DNA of 64,000 bases, taken from Mycteria americana (taxonomy: Eukaryota; Chordata; Aves; Ciconiiformes; Ciconiidae). A program made the translations under genes and the position numbers. The stretch's first letter is position 1, and each line of letters begins with the position of its first letter. Of the stretch, positions 62,496 through 64,000 are shown piece by piece. The DNA lies in assembly GCF_035582795.1 (NCBI RefSeq), contig NC_134365.1:135869077-135933076 (forward strand). The letters are read 5' to 3'. The notes beneath the pieces are model-generated. The model made no database searches and was not told where the DNA came from. It saw only the letters and a list, made by a program, of their open reading frames with translations.

Positions 62496-64000
62496 GTCTG
62501 TTACTAGCTTTAGTATGAATGTCATTGCCTTACAGGGAAATGTAATGCTTATATTTGGCTTGAAGGTAATTGTACTGAGAATTTAATTTGTGTATAAACT
62601 TCATCCATAGGCCCAGAGATTATAGTCACTGCTTCAGTGTAACTAAACAATCAGGTTATATGAGTAGCAGAAAAGACTCTCAGCTGAGATAGTACATGCA
62701 AAAACACCTCTTAAAGAACAGTCATCCACGCAGTTGTATAATCATATCTATTGAGTGCCAAAACAAATACCATAAGCTGGGATCCACAAATGATCTCCCA
62801 ATTTATGGAAAACTCAAGCAAGAGTTACGCGTTTCAGATACTCCTTTGGAAATCTTAGCAGAGGGTTTCAGTTGTGACAATCCTTCCTTTTCTTTCTCAC
62901 AGGCAGAGAGACTGCGGGTATAGTGCTGATGAGAAAGAGCTGTAGTCCTTCTCCGTTGGCCGCCAATTTGTTGGTCGGCTGGTGGGAACATCTGCAGGGA
63001 AATATCTGCTGAGATATCATTCTTGACTGAAATGCCTTAATGGCTAATGAAATTCTTCAAAGCAGAGCTGCGAGACTCTATGCAGGGGGTTCATAGCACT
63101 GAACACCTTCGATGTGGGTGTCTGCAGTCGGCTTTGACTCCCTTCATAGTTAGTGGAGAGAAATGGGCAGTTCTGGGCTGCAGTTCATCTCATGCTGAAG
63201 TAGACTTCTGACAGATCAGACGAACGGTGCTCTAAAAGTGCTTTTCCTCTCTTGGTGTTGACAATGAAGGGAGCAAGGACTGTCTCATCTGAGACCAAAC
63301 ATCTCCCTTGTGACTCTGACCAGCTCACTGCTGAAATCTTAGCTTTGGAACAAGCAGTGTTTCATGAGGCTAACAAGTACTTCCAGACAGCCTGACTTGT
63401 CTGACAATTTTCTGTTTTGGTGCTTGGAAACACTAACGCTTCTTAATTTGGCATGAGAGGATGTTTAACATTGGCCAGAAGAAGTTCTCCAACACAGTCT
63501 CAGAAATGACTGGGTTGTTTTTAATTAAATCTTTTATAAAGAAAAAAAAAAACAACCTGAAGCAAAGACTGTCAAAGTTAAAAAGGACTGAAAGCAAAGC
63601 TTTTTCATGGAAAACATTAAGCAACTTCTAAGCTTAGGCATACACTGTTTTCAGTGAATTGTGTATTTCCTAACTTCTGCAATTCAGTATTGCAAGAAAA
63701 GCTCTTTGAGGATTAGTTCTTTGTTTTCTTCTTTCCCTAAACTGCCAACTGTACAAAAAATAATAAAGTCTTCTTTATTGCCTTGCCTTGTTTGAAACTT
63801 AGTTGTACTGTGAATTTAATTATATTTAAGAAACACCTACAATGTTTCTTAAAGCTTTTGCTTTTGGTATCCAAAGTTTTTGGAAGAATCCTTGCTTCCA
63901 TTCAACAAAAAAGTTCCTAATATGCAATTGCAGGGGAAAGAATTGAAAGCTTCAGGTGATGTATCTAATGAATAAGGAAACCCCAAAACCTAAAAATAGA

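Larger units (their letters stand above)
46056..64000 (+). other. MAP3K15: MAP3K15 intron 1 (5' part)
   Basis: I looked in + frames for the next conserved exon of the family (the block following FYDA, with a QPSLFYHLGVRE-type sequence) and did not find it, so intron 1 appears to run past the window. Its content is mostly AT-rich unique sequence with homopolymer tracts and a small inverted-repeat group at 58799-58843. One exon-like segment lies at 55473-55582. No CR1 or LTR copy is obvious by eye. The 164-codon open frame at 48424-48918 is a T-rich, hydrophobic chance frame. Confidence 0.8.

Noticed and set aside
46056..64000. Second MAP3K15 exon within the window
   Set aside because: I found no sequence coding the conserved block that follows FYDA in ASK kinases. 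Intron 1 of this gene is long in mammals.

Overview
The window looks like nuclear DNA from a bird, probably a neoavian. It is AT-rich, with long introns and sparse repeats. The repeats are avian in type: two decayed CR1 LINE pieces and one solo LTR of an endogenous-retrovirus family I recognise from many bird genomes. There are no bacterial-style genes, no operons and no CRISPR array.

Two protein genes can be supported, both on the + strand and arranged tail to head. From base 1 to about 31.5 kb lies the 3' half of SH3KBP1 (CIN85/Ruk), seen as nine coding exons with consensus GT-AG junctions that join in one unbroken frame. They encode the last 331 residues: the proline-rich region, the capping-protein-binding (CPI) motif, a Ser/Glu-rich segment and the C-terminal coiled coil. 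The three SH3 domains must lie upstream of the window. The stop codon is at 31129-31131, followed by a short 3' UTR with AATAAA at 31454.

From about 31.5 to 44.9 kb is an intergenic spacer with no gene I can support. It has two GC-rich patches and one perfect short palindrome. A CpG island at about 44.87-46.25 kb then holds the first coding exon of MAP3K15 (ATG at 45725, donor at 46056). This encodes the disordered N-terminus and the start of the thioredoxin-binding domain of an ASK-family MAP3K. The remaining 18 kb, to 64000, is MAP3K15 intron 1. I found no second MAP3K15 exon there.

The order SH3KBP1 then MAP3K15 on one strand matches human Xp22.12, which supports both identifications. The proteins act separately: SH3KBP1 is an endocytic and actin scaffold, and MAP3K15 is a stress-activated kinase.

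The most useful less-expected observations are: a CpG-rich islet inside the largest SH3KBP1 intron (13.15-13.35 kb), placed where a promoter for short C-terminal isoforms could be; an exon-like open segment in MAP3K15 intron 1 (55473-55582) that is in phase with exon 1; and the LTR, which lies antisense to its host gene. I did not find a convincing undescribed biological system.
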